DNA of 64,000 nt, taken from NCBI GenBank assembly GCA_035539055.1, contig DATLJC010000032.1, forward strand, positions 59,913 through 123,912. Reading direction: 5' to 3'. The translations under genes and the position numbers were made by a program. This DNA is from TOLSYN sp035539055 (GTDB lineage: Bacteria > Acidobacteriota > Terriglobia > Terriglobales > Acidobacteriaceae). The notes below the pieces were generated by a model. It was not told the DNA's origin. It made no database searches and saw only the letters and a program-made list of their open reading frames with translations. Below, piece after piece: positions 43,475-52,928 of the stretch; the stretch's first letter is position 1, and every line of letters starts with the position of its first letter.

Positions 43475-44389
43475 TTAACCCCGAGGCAATTCTTGCCCCG
43501 TTAAACGACGATAAGCTTCCACGTACTTTGCGCTGGTGTTCTTCTGTACATCTTCCGGTAGAGCGGGCGCCGGTGGTTTCTTTTCCCAGCGAATCTCTTC
43601 CAGGTAATCGCGCACGTACTGCTTGTCGTAGCTCAACTGCGCCTTGCCAGCGCCATAGGTATCGGCCGGCCAGAATCGCGAGGAGTCGGGAGTCAATACC
43701 TCATCCGCCAGGACAACGCCGTTGGCCGTCTGACCAAATTCAAACTTCGTGTCGGCGATGATGATGCCCTTGGTAAGTGCGTAGTCGGACGCCTTCTTGT
43801 AAATGGCCAGACTCAGGGAACGAAGCGTCTCGCTATCGGCAGTGCCGACGTGTTTCACCATTTCGTGAAATGAAATGTTCTCATCATGCCCGCTCGCCGC
43901 TTTAGTCGCCGGAGTAAAAATCGGCTCAGGCAATTTGTCGCTCTCGCGCATTCCCTTGGGGAGATCGATCCCGCACACCGAGCCGGTCTGTTGGTATTCC
44001 TTCCAACCGGAGCCGGAAAGATAGCCACGCACCACGCACTCCACAGGATACATGCCGGCTTTCACCACAAGCATGGATCGGCCGCGCAACTCCCGCTCGT
44101 ACTTCTTCAGCGGTTCCGGGTACTGATCGACACTGGTGGTCACAAGGTGATTGGGTACAATGTCTTTCAGAAAATCAAACCAGAACAATGAGAGCTGCGT
44201 CAGCACGCGTCCCTTCTCCGGAATGCCGGAGGCAAGGACGTAATCAAACGCAGAGATCCGGTCCGTGGCAACGAAGAGAAGCCGCTCGTTGTCTACACGG
44301 TACACGTCGCGAACCTTTCCGCTGGCATGGAGTTCTAGGTCAGGGAAGTCGGTCCGAAGAAGAATAGGGTCGCTTGGTTTCGTAGTCAC
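43475..44389 (-). CDS. purC: Phosphoribosylaminoimidazole-succinocarboxamide (SAICAR) synthase
   Basis: PurC joins CAIR and aspartate using ATP in purine synthesis. The 304-residue protein is of the longer type (about 300 rather than 240). It has KVRDVYRVDNERLLFVATDRISAFD-like N-terminal ATP-grasp elements (about residues 21-45), GRSMLVVKAGMYPVECVVRGYLSGSGW and PEPIFTPATKA. A good promoter at 44417-44444 precedes it and cvpA follows. Confidence 0.96.
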   Translation of the reverse strand: MTTKPSDPILLRTDFPDLELHASGKVRDVYRVDNERLLFVATDRISAFDYVLASGIPEKGRVLTQLSLFWFDFLKDIVPNHLVTTSVDQYPEPLKKYERELRGRSMLVVKAGMYPVECVVRGYLSGSGWKEYQQTGSVCGIDLPKGMRESDKLPEPIFTPATKAASGHDENISFHEMVKHVGTADSETLRSLSLAIYKKASDYALTKGIIIADTKFEFGQTANGVVLADEVLTPDSSRFWPADTYGAGKAQLSYDKQYVRDYLEEIRWEKKPPAPALPEDVQKNTSAKYVEAYRRLTGQELPRG

Positions 44390-44754
44390 TGGACGTTTCG
44401 AACAATTCGAGAAACGATTCTAAACAGTGGGCCGATTTTGTCAATGCGGGTTTTCGATTGTTGTTTTTGTGAAGGCTTTAGAAATCGGAAATATTCAGCG
44501 CCATTCGGAGCGAAGTGTCTGCCCACCTTGTAAACATTGGAGTTAGGTGGGCGAGTAGAACTATTGCGGATGGCCTCGCCTGAGTCGATACGAACAGAAA
44601 ATTCCCAATCACATTTCCCGGCGCTGAGGCAATATGGACGCGAAAAACGTCAGTCGTGGTCCTTAGTAACAGCGACACGCACTCCTTGCGATTACCCATA
44701 CTTGCGCCCGGGCGGCAGAAAGAAATGGCGCGCCAGAAGCACGCCACTTGTTAA
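44390..44754. other. Gap between purC and smc; purC promoter only
   Basis: These 365 bases hold the purC promoter at the left. The rest has short open frames on both strands without Shine-Dalgarno or recognisable motif. I see no RNA gene. The smc 3' end has no clear terminator here. Confidence 0.6.
44417..44444 (-). promoter_or_regulatory. Sigma70-type promoter of purC-cvpA
   Basis: Reading leftward, a perfect -35 TTGACA (44439-44444) and -10 TAGAAT (44417-44422) are separated by 16 bases. Transcription would begin about 20 bases before the purC start. Confidence 0.7.
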
Positions 44755-47700
44755 TCAAGCCGTTGCCGCCTGGGGTTGCTCATGCTCGGCGCCGAAGCGC
44801 ACGCTAACGATGCGCGACACCCCGGGCTCCTGCATGGTCACTCCGTACATCACGGGAGCCATGCTCATGGTCTTCTTGTGGTGCGTGATGATGATGAACT
44901 GCGTCTCAATGCTCATCTCGCGCATCAACTCGCCAAAGCGCGCGACATTCGCCTCATCCAACGGCGCGTCCACCTCATCCAGAATGCAGAATGGAGCAGG
45001 TGCGAATTGGAAGATGCCCACCAGCAACGACAACGCTGTCATCGTCTTTTCACCGCCGGAGAGCAGCAGTACGTTCTGCATCTTCTTGCCCGGAGGCGAA
45101 GCAACGATGTCGATACCGCTCTCTGCCGTGTTCTCCTCGTCGGTTAACTTCATCCACGCCTCTCCGCCTCCGAACAGTTTCTTAAAGGTTCGGGTGAAGT
45201 TTGCATTGATCACTGCGAAGGCATCGTTGAACTTACCGAGCGATATTTCCTCAATTTCTTTGATCGTGTTCTGCGTGTTTTCAATTGAATCCAGCAGATC
45301 CTTGCGCTGTGTTTCCAGGAACTCGTGGCGCTGAGTGGTTTCCGTGTACTCTTCAAGGGCCATCATATTCACCGGGCCCATGCCTTCCAGGCGGGAGCGC
45401 ATCTCTCGATAGCTCACATCGGTAGCTGCCAACTCTTCGCCCGTTTGGTGCTCCAGAGAGGTATCCGCAAGCAACTCTTCGCGACTCTGGCTCAGTTCCT
45501 GAACACAGGTTTCGACCAGATGCTCGGTGTCGCTGCCTGCCTTTGCGGCTTGCGCGCTCAACTCGCCGCGACGGTCGCGAACCCCGTCAAGAATCTCGCG
45601 CGCGGACTTTAACTCAAGCTCAATCTCGGTCAGACGAGCACGAACCTGTTCACTCTCAAGCGTCAATTCCTGCTCGCGTGTCTGGGCCTGCTCGCGTTCG
45701 CCTTGCCACTCCACCAGCTTTGCAGCCAGCAGTTCGTTCTCCTGTTCGCGTTGTGCTTTTTCCGCGGCGGCGCCTTCCAACTGCGAGTGAAGGGAATTCA
45801 CCCGCTGATTCACTTCGGCGACCATGGACTGGATTCGCGCGAGCGATGCGGCGGCAGCGCGACGACGCTCCTCCAGTCCTGCGACGCGGGCCATGACTTC
45901 GCTCGCTGATTGTGCAGCGGCATCACGTGCCAGGCGTAGCTCGGCGACATGCTCCTGGGCGGCAGACATCTGCGCCTCCAGTTGCAGACGCTTTTCTTCC
46001 TGTTGTTCCAGCTCCTGCTGACGCTCGGAAATGAAAGCTTCTCGACTCTGGCGTTCACCGGTTATGCGCTGCAGTTCGCGTTCGTATCCGGAGATGCGTT
46101 CGCGCACTCTACCCATCTCGCCCTCCAACTGACGAAGGCTGTGGCCGCTGGTCATGACCTTCTGCTCGCAGTCGCGGCGTTCGGCTTCCAACTGGTCCAG
46201 CAGGGAAGCCAGGCCCTGGATCTCACTGCCGAGCACGGCCACATCGCTTTCTCTTGCGGCCAGCGTGCGTCCGAGGGCTTCAATCTGGTGCTGCACTTCG
46301 CGCAGGTCGCGCTTCATCTGCAAAGGCCCTTCGGCCAGCTTCTTGCCGCCCGTCACGGTCACGTTGTGGAAGCACTCGCCACTCAGCGAAAGATAGAACG
46401 CGTCGGGATTCTCAAGCGCAAGTGCGCGACCGGTTTCTGCATCGGGAACGATGTATCCGTTACCGAGCTTAGGAAGAATCACTTCCAGCGAACTGCCGAA
46501 GTTTTCCGGAACGCGAATGCAATCTTTCAAGGGGATTACGCGGTCTTCGCGCAGGTGTCGGCGCATGGTCTCGTCGAAGACGAAGCTGAACTTTGCCTGC
46601 GAATCTTCGGGATGCACCAGGAATGTCGCGCGTCCCTCGACATCGCTGCGAAGCAGGTTCAGGCCATCGTTCGCCGCATCCCACGACTTCACAACGATGA
46701 AGTTCAACTCGTCGCGCAGGAACTCATCGACCACTCCTTCGTACTTGTCTTCCACGTCGATGAAGTCTGCGAGAACGCCTACCGGAGTGCTGTCTCCGGT
46801 GAGTTGGCCGGAGCGCAGCAGCTTGCGCACTGACTCCGTCGAGAAGCCGTGCTCCTTGATTACTGCTTCCAGCGAAGCGCGACGGCCCTGCAGTTTCGCA
46901 GACTCCGAGCGCATGATGTCCAACTGCTTCTTGGCTTCGATCTCGGCGGCACGCTTCTCCGCAATCTGCGTGCGCGCCTCCGCGAGCCGAGCCGCAATCG
47001 ACTTCGACAGCTCTGTAGCCGATTCGAATTCGAGACTAATTTGACCGCGTTGTCCACCGAAGGACTCAACCTGTTGGGTTGCCGAATTCAACTCATGTTG
47101 CAGCCGTTCGGCCTCGCGTTCCAATGCCGCGATGCGCTCCTCGGCCTGCGTGATTCGGTTGCGCACCCCGGAGGCAGCGTTGATCGCATCGAGCATTTGG
47201 CGGCGCTGTTGCTCCTGATTTCGCTCCACTTCCATCAAGCGTTGTGCGGCCTGCTGCGATTCCGACTGGCGTTGATTGCGTTCCTGTTGCGCGCTTGCTA
47301 CGTCGGCCGCCGCACTTTCAAGCACCTGCTGATTAGCAGAGAGTTCATCTTGCAGTCGCTGCAATTGAACGCTCGCGCTGTTGGCTTCCGCATCGGCCGC
47401 GGCAGCCCGTGCAGTCAGTTCTGCACAGCGCTCTTCGTTGTTGCGGCGGCGGGCCGTGGCTCGTTCCATTTCCAAATGAACATGGCTGAGCCGTTCGCGT
47501 GTCTGCTTTGCTTCGGAATCGATTGCATACCCGTGCTGAGTACGTTCCGCAAACTCAGCGTCCATTGCCTGAACCGCCTCGCTGCGGCTGTGCAACTCGT
47601 CGGTCAGGTGGGTTAGTTCGGCCTCAAGCTGTTGAGCCTGAGCGGCAAGTTCGGTGAATCGGCTGGCGAGCACAATCCGCAACTGAACTCGCATCTCGTC

Positions 47701-48720
47701 ACGCAACTTGGCATAGCGCTCGGCTTTCGCAGCTTGCCGTTTCAGAGAATTCATCTGCCGTGTGACTTCGTCGAAGATGTCGTTGATGCGCGCAAGGTTC
47801 TGCTTTGCATCCGCCAACCGTGCTTCCGCAAGACGCTTGCGAGTCTTGAACTTTGTGATCCCGGCAGCTTCTTCAATGATGTTGCGGCGATCCGTCGGCT
47901 TGGAGCTGAGGATCTGGCCGATGCGTCCCTGCTCGATCAGTGCGTAGGATTCCGGCCCAAGTCCGGTGCCCATGAAAATGTCCTGAATGTCGCGCAGTCG
48001 GCAGAGTTTTCCGTTTAGCAGGTATTCGCTGTCGCCGCTGCGAAACAGGCGCCGCGTCACTGCGATCTCGCCTTTTTTGAAGGTCGTCTTGAATTTGCGT
48101 CTACGAATTTTGAGAACAACTTGCGGGCCGCTCACGGTCGCGTAGCTACCTTGGTCCCCGGAAGCCAAAGCCTCCGGAGACACAGAGGAAGCTCCATCGC
48201 TTGCGGAAGACGACGGAGAGGACTCCTGTGCGTCTGCGGGAGCAGAGCCAGGAGTGGCGGCGGAAAGATCGTTGTCGGCAGACGTTGCGTTCGCTACTTC
48301 AATTTCGTCTGTCTGGCCGGGACGCACCTCTTCGGTGTACTCCTCAACCTCGCGCTCGCGTTGCGAGCGCAGGGAGGACTCGTCCCAATCCTGATCGGGC
48401 ATCTCATCCTGAATATCGATGACAGGAGCGTCGATTCTGCCCTCATACACCTGGGGATCGATCAGATGGAGTGTGACTTCAGCCATGCCCGTCGGCTTGC
48501 GCTCGCGAGTGCCGGCAAAGATCACGTCGGTCATGTGAGCGCCACGCAGGCTCTTCGCGCTCTGCTCGCCCAGCACCCAACTAATCGCGTCGGAGATGTT
48601 CGACTTGCCGCAACCGTTCGGGCCGACAATGGCCGCGATGCCGTCACCGGGAAATCTCAATTCGGTGCGATCACAAAAGGATTTGAAGCCCAGAATCTGA
48701 AGCTTTTTGAGTTTCAGCAA
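44755..48720 (-). CDS. smc: Chromosome segregation ATPase SMC with large head insertion
   Basis: SMC dimers organise and segregate the chromosome with ScpA/ScpB. From TTG at 48718-48720, fixed by AAGGAG seven bases upstream, the product is 1,321 residues against about 1,150-1,200 usually. Walker A is GPNGCGKSN (about 33-41). Two long Gln/Glu/Arg/Leu-rich coiled coils flank the hinge (TPVGVLADFIDVEDKYEGVV region). The C-terminal head has the signature LLLSGGEKTMTALSLL and Walker B ILDEVDAPLDEAN. The extra length is mainly a stretch at about residues 91-216, acidic, Ser/Ala-rich and apparently disordered, placed between EVTLHLIDPQ and GEIAVTRRLFRSG where normal SMCs have about ten residues. Confidence 0.95.
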   Translation of the reverse strand: MLKLKKLQILGFKSFCDRTELRFPGDGIAAIVGPNGCGKSNISDAISWVLGEQSAKSLRGAHMTDVIFAGTRERKPTGMAEVTLHLIDPQVYEGRIDAPVIDIQDEMPDQDWDESSLRSQREREVEEYTEEVRPGQTDEIEVANATSADNDLSAATPGSAPADAQESSPSSSASDGASSVSPEALASGDQGSYATVSGPQVVLKIRRRKFKTTFKKGEIAVTRRLFRSGDSEYLLNGKLCRLRDIQDIFMGTGLGPESYALIEQGRIGQILSSKPTDRRNIIEEAAGITKFKTRKRLAEARLADAKQNLARINDIFDEVTRQMNSLKRQAAKAERYAKLRDEMRVQLRIVLASRFTELAAQAQQLEAELTHLTDELHSRSEAVQAMDAEFAERTQHGYAIDSEAKQTRERLSHVHLEMERATARRRNNEERCAELTARAAAADAEANSASVQLQRLQDELSANQQVLESAAADVASAQQERNQRQSESQQAAQRLMEVERNQEQQRRQMLDAINAASGVRNRITQAEERIAALEREAERLQHELNSATQQVESFGGQRGQISLEFESATELSKSIAARLAEARTQIAEKRAAEIEAKKQLDIMRSESAKLQGRRASLEAVIKEHGFSTESVRKLLRSGQLTGDSTPVGVLADFIDVEDKYEGVVDEFLRDELNFIVVKSWDAANDGLNLLRSDVEGRATFLVHPEDSQAKFSFVFDETMRRHLREDRVIPLKDCIRVPENFGSSLEVILPKLGNGYIVPDAETGRALALENPDAFYLSLSGECFHNVTVTGGKKLAEGPLQMKRDLREVQHQIEALGRTLAARESDVAVLGSEIQGLASLLDQLEAERRDCEQKVMTSGHSLRQLEGEMGRVRERISGYERELQRITGERQSREAFISERQQELEQQEEKRLQLEAQMSAAQEHVAELRLARDAAAQSASEVMARVAGLEERRRAAAASLARIQSMVAEVNQRVNSLHSQLEGAAAEKAQREQENELLAAKLVEWQGEREQAQTREQELTLESEQVRARLTEIELELKSAREILDGVRDRRGELSAQAAKAGSDTEHLVETCVQELSQSREELLADTSLEHQTGEELAATDVSYREMRSRLEGMGPVNMMALEEYTETTQRHEFLETQRKDLLDSIENTQNTIKEIEEISLGKFNDAFAVINANFTRTFKKLFGGGEAWMKLTDEENTAESGIDIVASPPGKKMQNVLLLSGGEKTMTALSLLVGIFQFAPAPFCILDEVDAPLDEANVARFGELMREMSIETQFIIITHHKKTMSMAPVMYGVTMQEPGVSRIVSVRFGAEHEQPQAATA

Positions 48721-48727
48721 CTGTGTA

Positions 48728-48733
48728 CTCCTT
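48728..48733 (-). promoter_or_regulatory. Ribosome binding site AAGGAG for smc
   Basis: AAGGAG on the minus strand, seven bases ahead of TTG 48718-48720. It decides the start: the encoded MLKLKKLQILGFKSF is the usual SMC N-terminus, whereas the open frame to 48789 adds unrelated residues. Confidence 0.8.
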
Positions 48734-48839
48734 GCGCCCGGACGTTGAACGTTCCAGGCAGCTTTCTCGCGCTCGCCGCCGGGCCACAAATGCGCCTCCG
48801 CAAAATCGGCGGTCTGCTGTGAAATAGGGTCGGCCCCGT

Positions 48840-49060
48840 CAAGACGCCACTAGCATCTCGTAGAGTCATCGAGCTCCGGCTGGGAGCTGCCCTTGAACGC
48901 CTGGATCGAAACCCGGGGATCGGGGCTGGTAAAGAACCCAGCATCTTTCAAATCCGTATCCGGGCGCCGTTCCGGCGCTGCGCGAGTGGTGGCTGGTAAC
49001 TCGGAAAATCCGAGCCCTCCCGAGCTTTTTCGGTGGGGAGGTCCGCCTCGCAAGTTGTTG
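48840..49060 (-). ncRNA. Hairpin-rich leader or candidate structured RNA upstream of smc
   Basis: Read leftward from the promoter at 49063-49091, this region can form a run of stems: CCTCCC/GGGAGG, CTCGG/CCGAG with an ATTTT loop, GCGCCG/CGGCGC with a GAA loop, GCTGG/CCAGC, and AGCTCC/GGAGCT (48872-48888). It has no convincing open frame with a start signal. It may be an smc leader or an independent small RNA. I could not match it to 6S, tmRNA or RNase P RNA. Confidence 0.4.
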
Positions 49061-49062
49061 CC

Positions 49063-49091
49063 ACTCTATCGAGCGTCCAGAGGGGAGTCAA
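49063..49091 (-). promoter_or_regulatory. Candidate promoter for the smc leader
   Basis: TTGACT (49086-49091) and TAGAGT (49063-49068), 17 bases apart on the minus strand. It would give an smc leader of about 335 bases. Confidence 0.5.
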
Positions 49092-49310
49092 GAGACAAAA
49101 CCCCATTTGTTGTAGGTCTCTGTGCAAAACCCCTACATATGCACCTGCTATGTAGCAACCACACCACACATGCACGCGAAGCGGTGCAAAGTGTCCCCAC
49201 GCAAAATGAGGCGCACTGCACAACTGACGTGTATGGGGAAGCACGGAAGGAGAACGACAGAGCCTCTTAAGACTAGGAGAGGAAGGAGCAAAACGCAAGA
49301 AGCTGAATGC
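49092..49310. other. Intergenic stretch with overlapping inverted repeats
   Basis: CTACATA/TATGTAG (49133-49155) is a 7-bp dyad with a 9-base loop. Its left arm overlaps a second possible pairing, TGTAGG (49111-49116) with CCTACA (49132-49137). They cannot form together. No gene is recognisable here. Confidence 0.35.
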
Positions 49311-49339
49311 AAAACGAAAAGCCCGGCTTTCACCGGGCT
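49311..49339 (-). terminator. Rho-independent terminator after the M20 peptidase gene
   Basis: AGCCCGG (49320-49326) pairs with CCGGGCT (49333-49339) around a 6-base loop. On the minus strand it is followed by TTTTCGTTTT. Confidence 0.9.
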
Positions 49340-49355
49340 GACAGCCCTCGAAGTT

Positions 49356-50729
49356 CTATTTCTCTCCGAGAATGGACAAGAAGCGAACAACGGATTCAAT
49401 ACCCTTGTAGAAGTTCGGAATGTGGAACTTCTCATTCGGGGCGTGAATGTTGTCATCAGGGAGACCGAGGCCCATCATCACGGAAGGAATCTTCAGATCG
49501 TTGCGGAACTGGCCGACGATGGGTATAGAGCCGCCGGAGCGGATGTAGACGGTGTCCTTCTGAAACACTTCGTGCAGCGCTTTGTTTGCTGCCTTGATGT
49601 AATTGTTGTCAGTGCTTACGACTACGGCCTTTCCCTTGGAATGGACCTTGATGCTGATCTGAATTCCCTTGGGGGTAATGGACGTAACGTACTTGGTGAA
49701 CTTTTCCAGGATGTCATCGGGGTCTTGGTTGGGAACCATGCGCATGGAGATTTTTGCGGAGGCCTTTGCCGGGATCACGGTCTTCGCGCCGGTTCCGGTA
49801 AATCCACCTGGCATGCCGTGAACTTCAAGCGTTGGCCGCGCCCATGTGCGGTAGAGCACAGAATAATCTCTTTCGCCGGTTAGTACCGTTGAACCCACTT
49901 CGGTCTTGCGGTAATGCTCTTCGTCGAACGGCAGTGACTTCCACGCTTTCAACTCGTCAGCAGTAGGAGGAGCCCATTGATCGTAGAAGCCGGGAATGAG
50001 TATGCGTCCCTCTTCGTCTTTCAGTTTGCTGATGATCTCGCAAAGCGCGAACAGAGGATTTGGAGCCGCGCCGCCATACATACCGGAATGCAGGTCAGAT
50101 GTGGCACCTCGGGCTTCGATTTCTGTGTACACCAGGCCGCGCAGCCCCACGCACAGGGTCGGTAGGTTAGGCGCAAAGAGTTCGGTGTCACAGACCAGCG
50201 CTACATCGGACTTCAGGCGGTCGCCGTGTTCGTGCACAAACTTTTCGACAGCCTCTCCCCCTACTTCTTCTTCGCCTTCAAAGAGCAGTCGAACATTCAC
50301 CGGCAATTTTCCATCGGCGGCAAAAAGCGATTCGAGTGCTTTGATCTGCATCCAAAGCTGGCCCTTGTCGTCCACGGCGCCGCGTGCATACAGGTTCTGG
50401 TTGCGTTCCGTCGGTTCAAAAGGTGGCGAAACCCACTCATCGAGCGGCTCGGCGGGCTGCACGTCGTAATGTGCGTAGATCAATACCGTGGGCTTGCCCG
50501 CAGCATGGAGCCAATCGCCATAAACCAGGGGATGGCCCGCGGTCTCAATTGTTTCCACGTGCTCGATTCCGATGCGCTTCAACTCTGCCGCCACGAATCC
50601 AGCCGCTTTGTCGATGTCGCTTCTGTGCTCCGGAAGGGTGCTGATACTGGGAATGCGAAGTAGCTCCTTCAGTTCTTCGAGAAAGCGCTTTTCGTTTTTC
50701 TTTGCAAATGAAATTGCAGGCGATGCCAT
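49356..50729 (-). CDS. M20-family dipeptidase/metallopeptidase
   Basis: From ATG at 50727-50729, preceded by AAAGGA, the product is 457 residues. It has the M20 zinc-site motifs: IYAHYDVQPAEPLDEW (about 81-96, first His and Asp ligand region), GAVDDKGQ (about 115), and FEGEEEVGG (about 150-158) with the catalytic and zinc-ligand glutamates. The closest type is the carnosinase-like cytosolic dipeptidase group (PepV/DapE relatives). It should hydrolyse dipeptides or related N-acyl amino acids. It stands alone and has its own terminator. Confidence 0.88.
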   Translation of the reverse strand: MASPAISFAKKNEKRFLEELKELLRIPSISTLPEHRSDIDKAAGFVAAELKRIGIEHVETIETAGHPLVYGDWLHAAGKPTVLIYAHYDVQPAEPLDEWVSPPFEPTERNQNLYARGAVDDKGQLWMQIKALESLFAADGKLPVNVRLLFEGEEEVGGEAVEKFVHEHGDRLKSDVALVCDTELFAPNLPTLCVGLRGLVYTEIEARGATSDLHSGMYGGAAPNPLFALCEIISKLKDEEGRILIPGFYDQWAPPTADELKAWKSLPFDEEHYRKTEVGSTVLTGERDYSVLYRTWARPTLEVHGMPGGFTGTGAKTVIPAKASAKISMRMVPNQDPDDILEKFTKYVTSITPKGIQISIKVHSKGKAVVVSTDNNYIKAANKALHEVFQKDTVYIRSGGSIPIVGQFRNDLKIPSVMMGLGLPDDNIHAPNEKFHIPNFYKGIESVVRFLSILGEK

Positions 50730-50905
50730 GATGGGAAATCCTTTCTGACTGCATGGAAAGCTGAAACGTGAAGCAGACTGGAGAGTATAGCACCCGAGAT
50801 TGTGTGCCTTGCCCCGCGCCGTGGAAGTGGTTTCGCGGACCGAGCTGCATGGGGATGTTGGGATTACTACACTCAAAAACAGAACATGCGCATGAGCATG
50901 AAACA

Positions 50906-52000
50906 TTAGAAGCGAAGAGGAGAGAACCTTTGCAGCGAGACCGGAGACCTACCATTAAGAATCAGTTCACACATCACCTCGGCTGTGACTGGCGTGAGAA
51001 GAATTCCATCGCGGTAATGTCCTGTCGCAGCGAAGTACCCATCCACTTCAGTTGCTCCTAGTAATGGCAGGTTGTCGGGAGTGCCGGGTCGTAAACCCGT
51101 CCATGCTTCCGAAATCTGTGCCTCGGCAAAGAGAGGAATCAATCGCGCCGCTGCATTCTGCAGTCGCTTTACTCGGTACGCATTCAGTGTTTTATCGAAA
51201 CCAGCGGGCTCAACCGTACTACCTACAACATAGCGTCCATTGCTTCGCGGAATGATGTAGCACCAACGTGATCGGAGCACATGACGGAGAACGCGGCTAA
51301 TCTCGCGATCTGCAGGGCTCATCGTCAACTCATCAGGAAACGCCAGCGCAACCATGTGACCCTTTACAGGAAGCGTAGGCAGCTTTTTTCCAGCTCCCGC
51401 AATCTGAGAGGCCCATGCGCCGGCGCAATTCACGATGAGAGGTGCTGTGTAGGATGCGCGATCCGTGAGCACTCCAGTTGCGTGACCACGAGTGTGCTGA
51501 ATTTGCTGGACGGTTTCACCGGAGACCATCTCTACGTGACGCTTGTTCAAAGCGCTAATGAGCGCTGAAACCAGATCGCGCGGATCCACAGCGCGCTCGC
51601 TGATAGTGTATGCAGGGTCGGGAGGAATCGTCAGCTTCGGTTCCAGGGAGAGTGCTTGCTCGGCAGTGATTTTGCGGATTCCCTCGCGCTCCGCGATGGG
51701 ATGCTGTTCGAAAGCAATCACGCCGTTGTCGCGCAAGTCTATGGGCAGGCCCGACTCTGATGACAGTTCATTCACAAACTTCGGATATAGGTTGGCGCTG
51801 CGATGAGCAAGTTCGAGCAATTCGACTGGCAACACCGGATCGAGATTGGCAATCATTCCACCACCGGCGTGAGAAGCCTCCTGTCCGGGTTCACGCCGCT
51901 CGATGACAATGACGTTGACAGAATGGCGGGACAACTCCCAGGCCAGCGAGAGTCCGATTAATCCTCCGCCAATCACAATGACGTCATACGATTTCTGCAC
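50906..52000 (-). CDS. thiO: Glycine oxidase-type FAD amine oxidoreductase
   Basis: The 364-residue flavoprotein begins with the dinucleotide-binding motif VIGGGLIGLSLAWELS (about 8-23). EASHAGGGMIANLDP follows near the flavin. It ends with WTGLRPGTPDNLPLLG and ATGHYRDGILLTPVTAEV, the ThiO/DadA signature. ThiO turns glycine into iminoacetate for thiazole formation in thiamine synthesis. No thiC, thiG or thiS lies next to it, so a general D-amino-acid or glycine oxidase role is possible. Confidence 0.85.
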   Translation of the reverse strand: MQKSYDVIVIGGGLIGLSLAWELSRHSVNVIVIERREPGQEASHAGGGMIANLDPVLPVELLELAHRSANLYPKFVNELSSESGLPIDLRDNGVIAFEQHPIAEREGIRKITAEQALSLEPKLTIPPDPAYTISERAVDPRDLVSALISALNKRHVEMVSGETVQQIQHTRGHATGVLTDRASYTAPLIVNCAGAWASQIAGAGKKLPTLPVKGHMVALAFPDELTMSPADREISRVLRHVLRSRWCYIIPRSNGRYVVGSTVEPAGFDKTLNAYRVKRLQNAAARLIPLFAEAQISEAWTGLRPGTPDNLPLLGATEVDGYFAATGHYRDGILLTPVTAEVMCELILNGRSPVSLQRFSPLRF

Positions 52001-52094
52001 GTTCCCATTGTAAACAGATCACGATTGTACGGCGAGTGAGCGGAAGCAGCGGATGAGAATACTAGAGGGGGGTGTTTGTATCCCTAACTCAAAC

Positions 52095-52826
52095 TTATTC
52101 TGACTGGCGAGTCGTTCCTGGTTTCTTGACTGCCGCTTGGCGTATATAGGTATGGGATTTTGAAGACTTCTCGGCTTGCAGGGCGGGAGAGGTGGACGCA
52201 GGAGGCTTTACTAGAAGTCTGCTAATCACAACGAGACGTTGGGGCGCGGGACCAGCGTTGTAAGCCGGATCACACGTTATGAGAGTGAGTCGATTATCTT
52301 TTGTCGGAGCCGCGACCGAAATGTCGTCGGGCTTAACAATTCGAAATTCTTCAATCTCATAAGTAAACGTCTGGCCATCGCGCTCGACCAGAATATGGTC
52401 GCCCTGTTTCAGGTCCATGATCTTGCGTAAGAACGTTTCGCGATGCGCGCTGACGACTACATTGCCTGAGTCGCCTGGCAGTGCCGTGCCAGTCATATGT
52501 CCGGGGCCGATCATCAGCGAGAGCGGATCAGTGCCTTCAACGATGACGGCAGAGACGTCAATCGCTGGAATAGTGAGCCGACTCAAGCTGCCGTCTCGGA
52601 GTGCAACGGAAGAGCGGTGCTCAATCTTGCGATCATTCCCCTGCTGCGCTCGCCAGAGTGCTTGCAGATGGCGCTGCTCAACAACCATTATGCCGTACTG
52701 CACTCCTACATAGCCCAAAATCGCGACTCCAACAAAAAACAGGGCAGGCGCGAGGCGATGGCGGATATTCTTCAGCGTTGAACGGGAGCGCATTGGAGTA
52801 TGTAGAGACAATTCGGTGTGTTCCAC
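52095..52826 (-). CDS. Sortase-family transpeptidase (class D-like)
   Basis: The 243-residue protein has an N-terminal membrane anchor (about residues 27-45) and a sortase barrel with the full catalytic triad: His128 in VVSAHRETF, Cys185 in LTLITCDP and Arg197 in APQRLVVISR. Sortases cut a sorting signal between its Thr/Ala and Gly and join the protein to an amine. They are common in Gram-positives and rare in diderms. The likely start is GTG 52824-52826, with ATG 52791-52793 as an alternative. It lies 102 bases after the gene for a protein with an LPLAGS sorting signal, so the two probably work as an enzyme-substrate pair. Confidence 0.88.
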   Translation of the reverse strand: MEHTELSLHTPMRSRSTLKNIRHRLAPALFFVGVAILGYVGVQYGIMVVEQRHLQALWRAQQGNDRKIEHRSSVALRDGSLSRLTIPAIDVSAVIVEGTDPLSLMIGPGHMTGTALPGDSGNVVVSAHRETFLRKIMDLKQGDHILVERDGQTFTYEIEEFRIVKPDDISVAAPTKDNRLTLITCDPAYNAGPAPQRLVVISRLLVKPPASTSPALQAEKSSKSHTYIRQAAVKKPGTTRQSE

Positions 52827-52928
52827 GGGAGTTACGGCTTTATCTCCGAACCCTTTTACAGAGATAGATGCCGTGAATCACGTCAGAAACACTGGCCAGA
52901 ATTGGAATGTCCAGATGAATCGAGAGTT

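Noticed and set aside
44478..44747. 89-codon leftward open frame between smc and purC
   Set aside because: No Shine-Dalgarno, no signal or domain, and irregular composition.
45949..46833. 294-codon rightward open frame inside smc
   Set aside because: Antisense to the coiled-coil region of SMC; leucine-rich content is a mirror of Gln/Glu-rich codons.
48900..48930. T-loop-like sequence (GGGTTTCGATCC) on the minus strand upstream of smc
   Set aside because: Does not fit the GTTCRANTC pattern and no acceptor or anticodon stem can be drawn, so it is not a tRNA.
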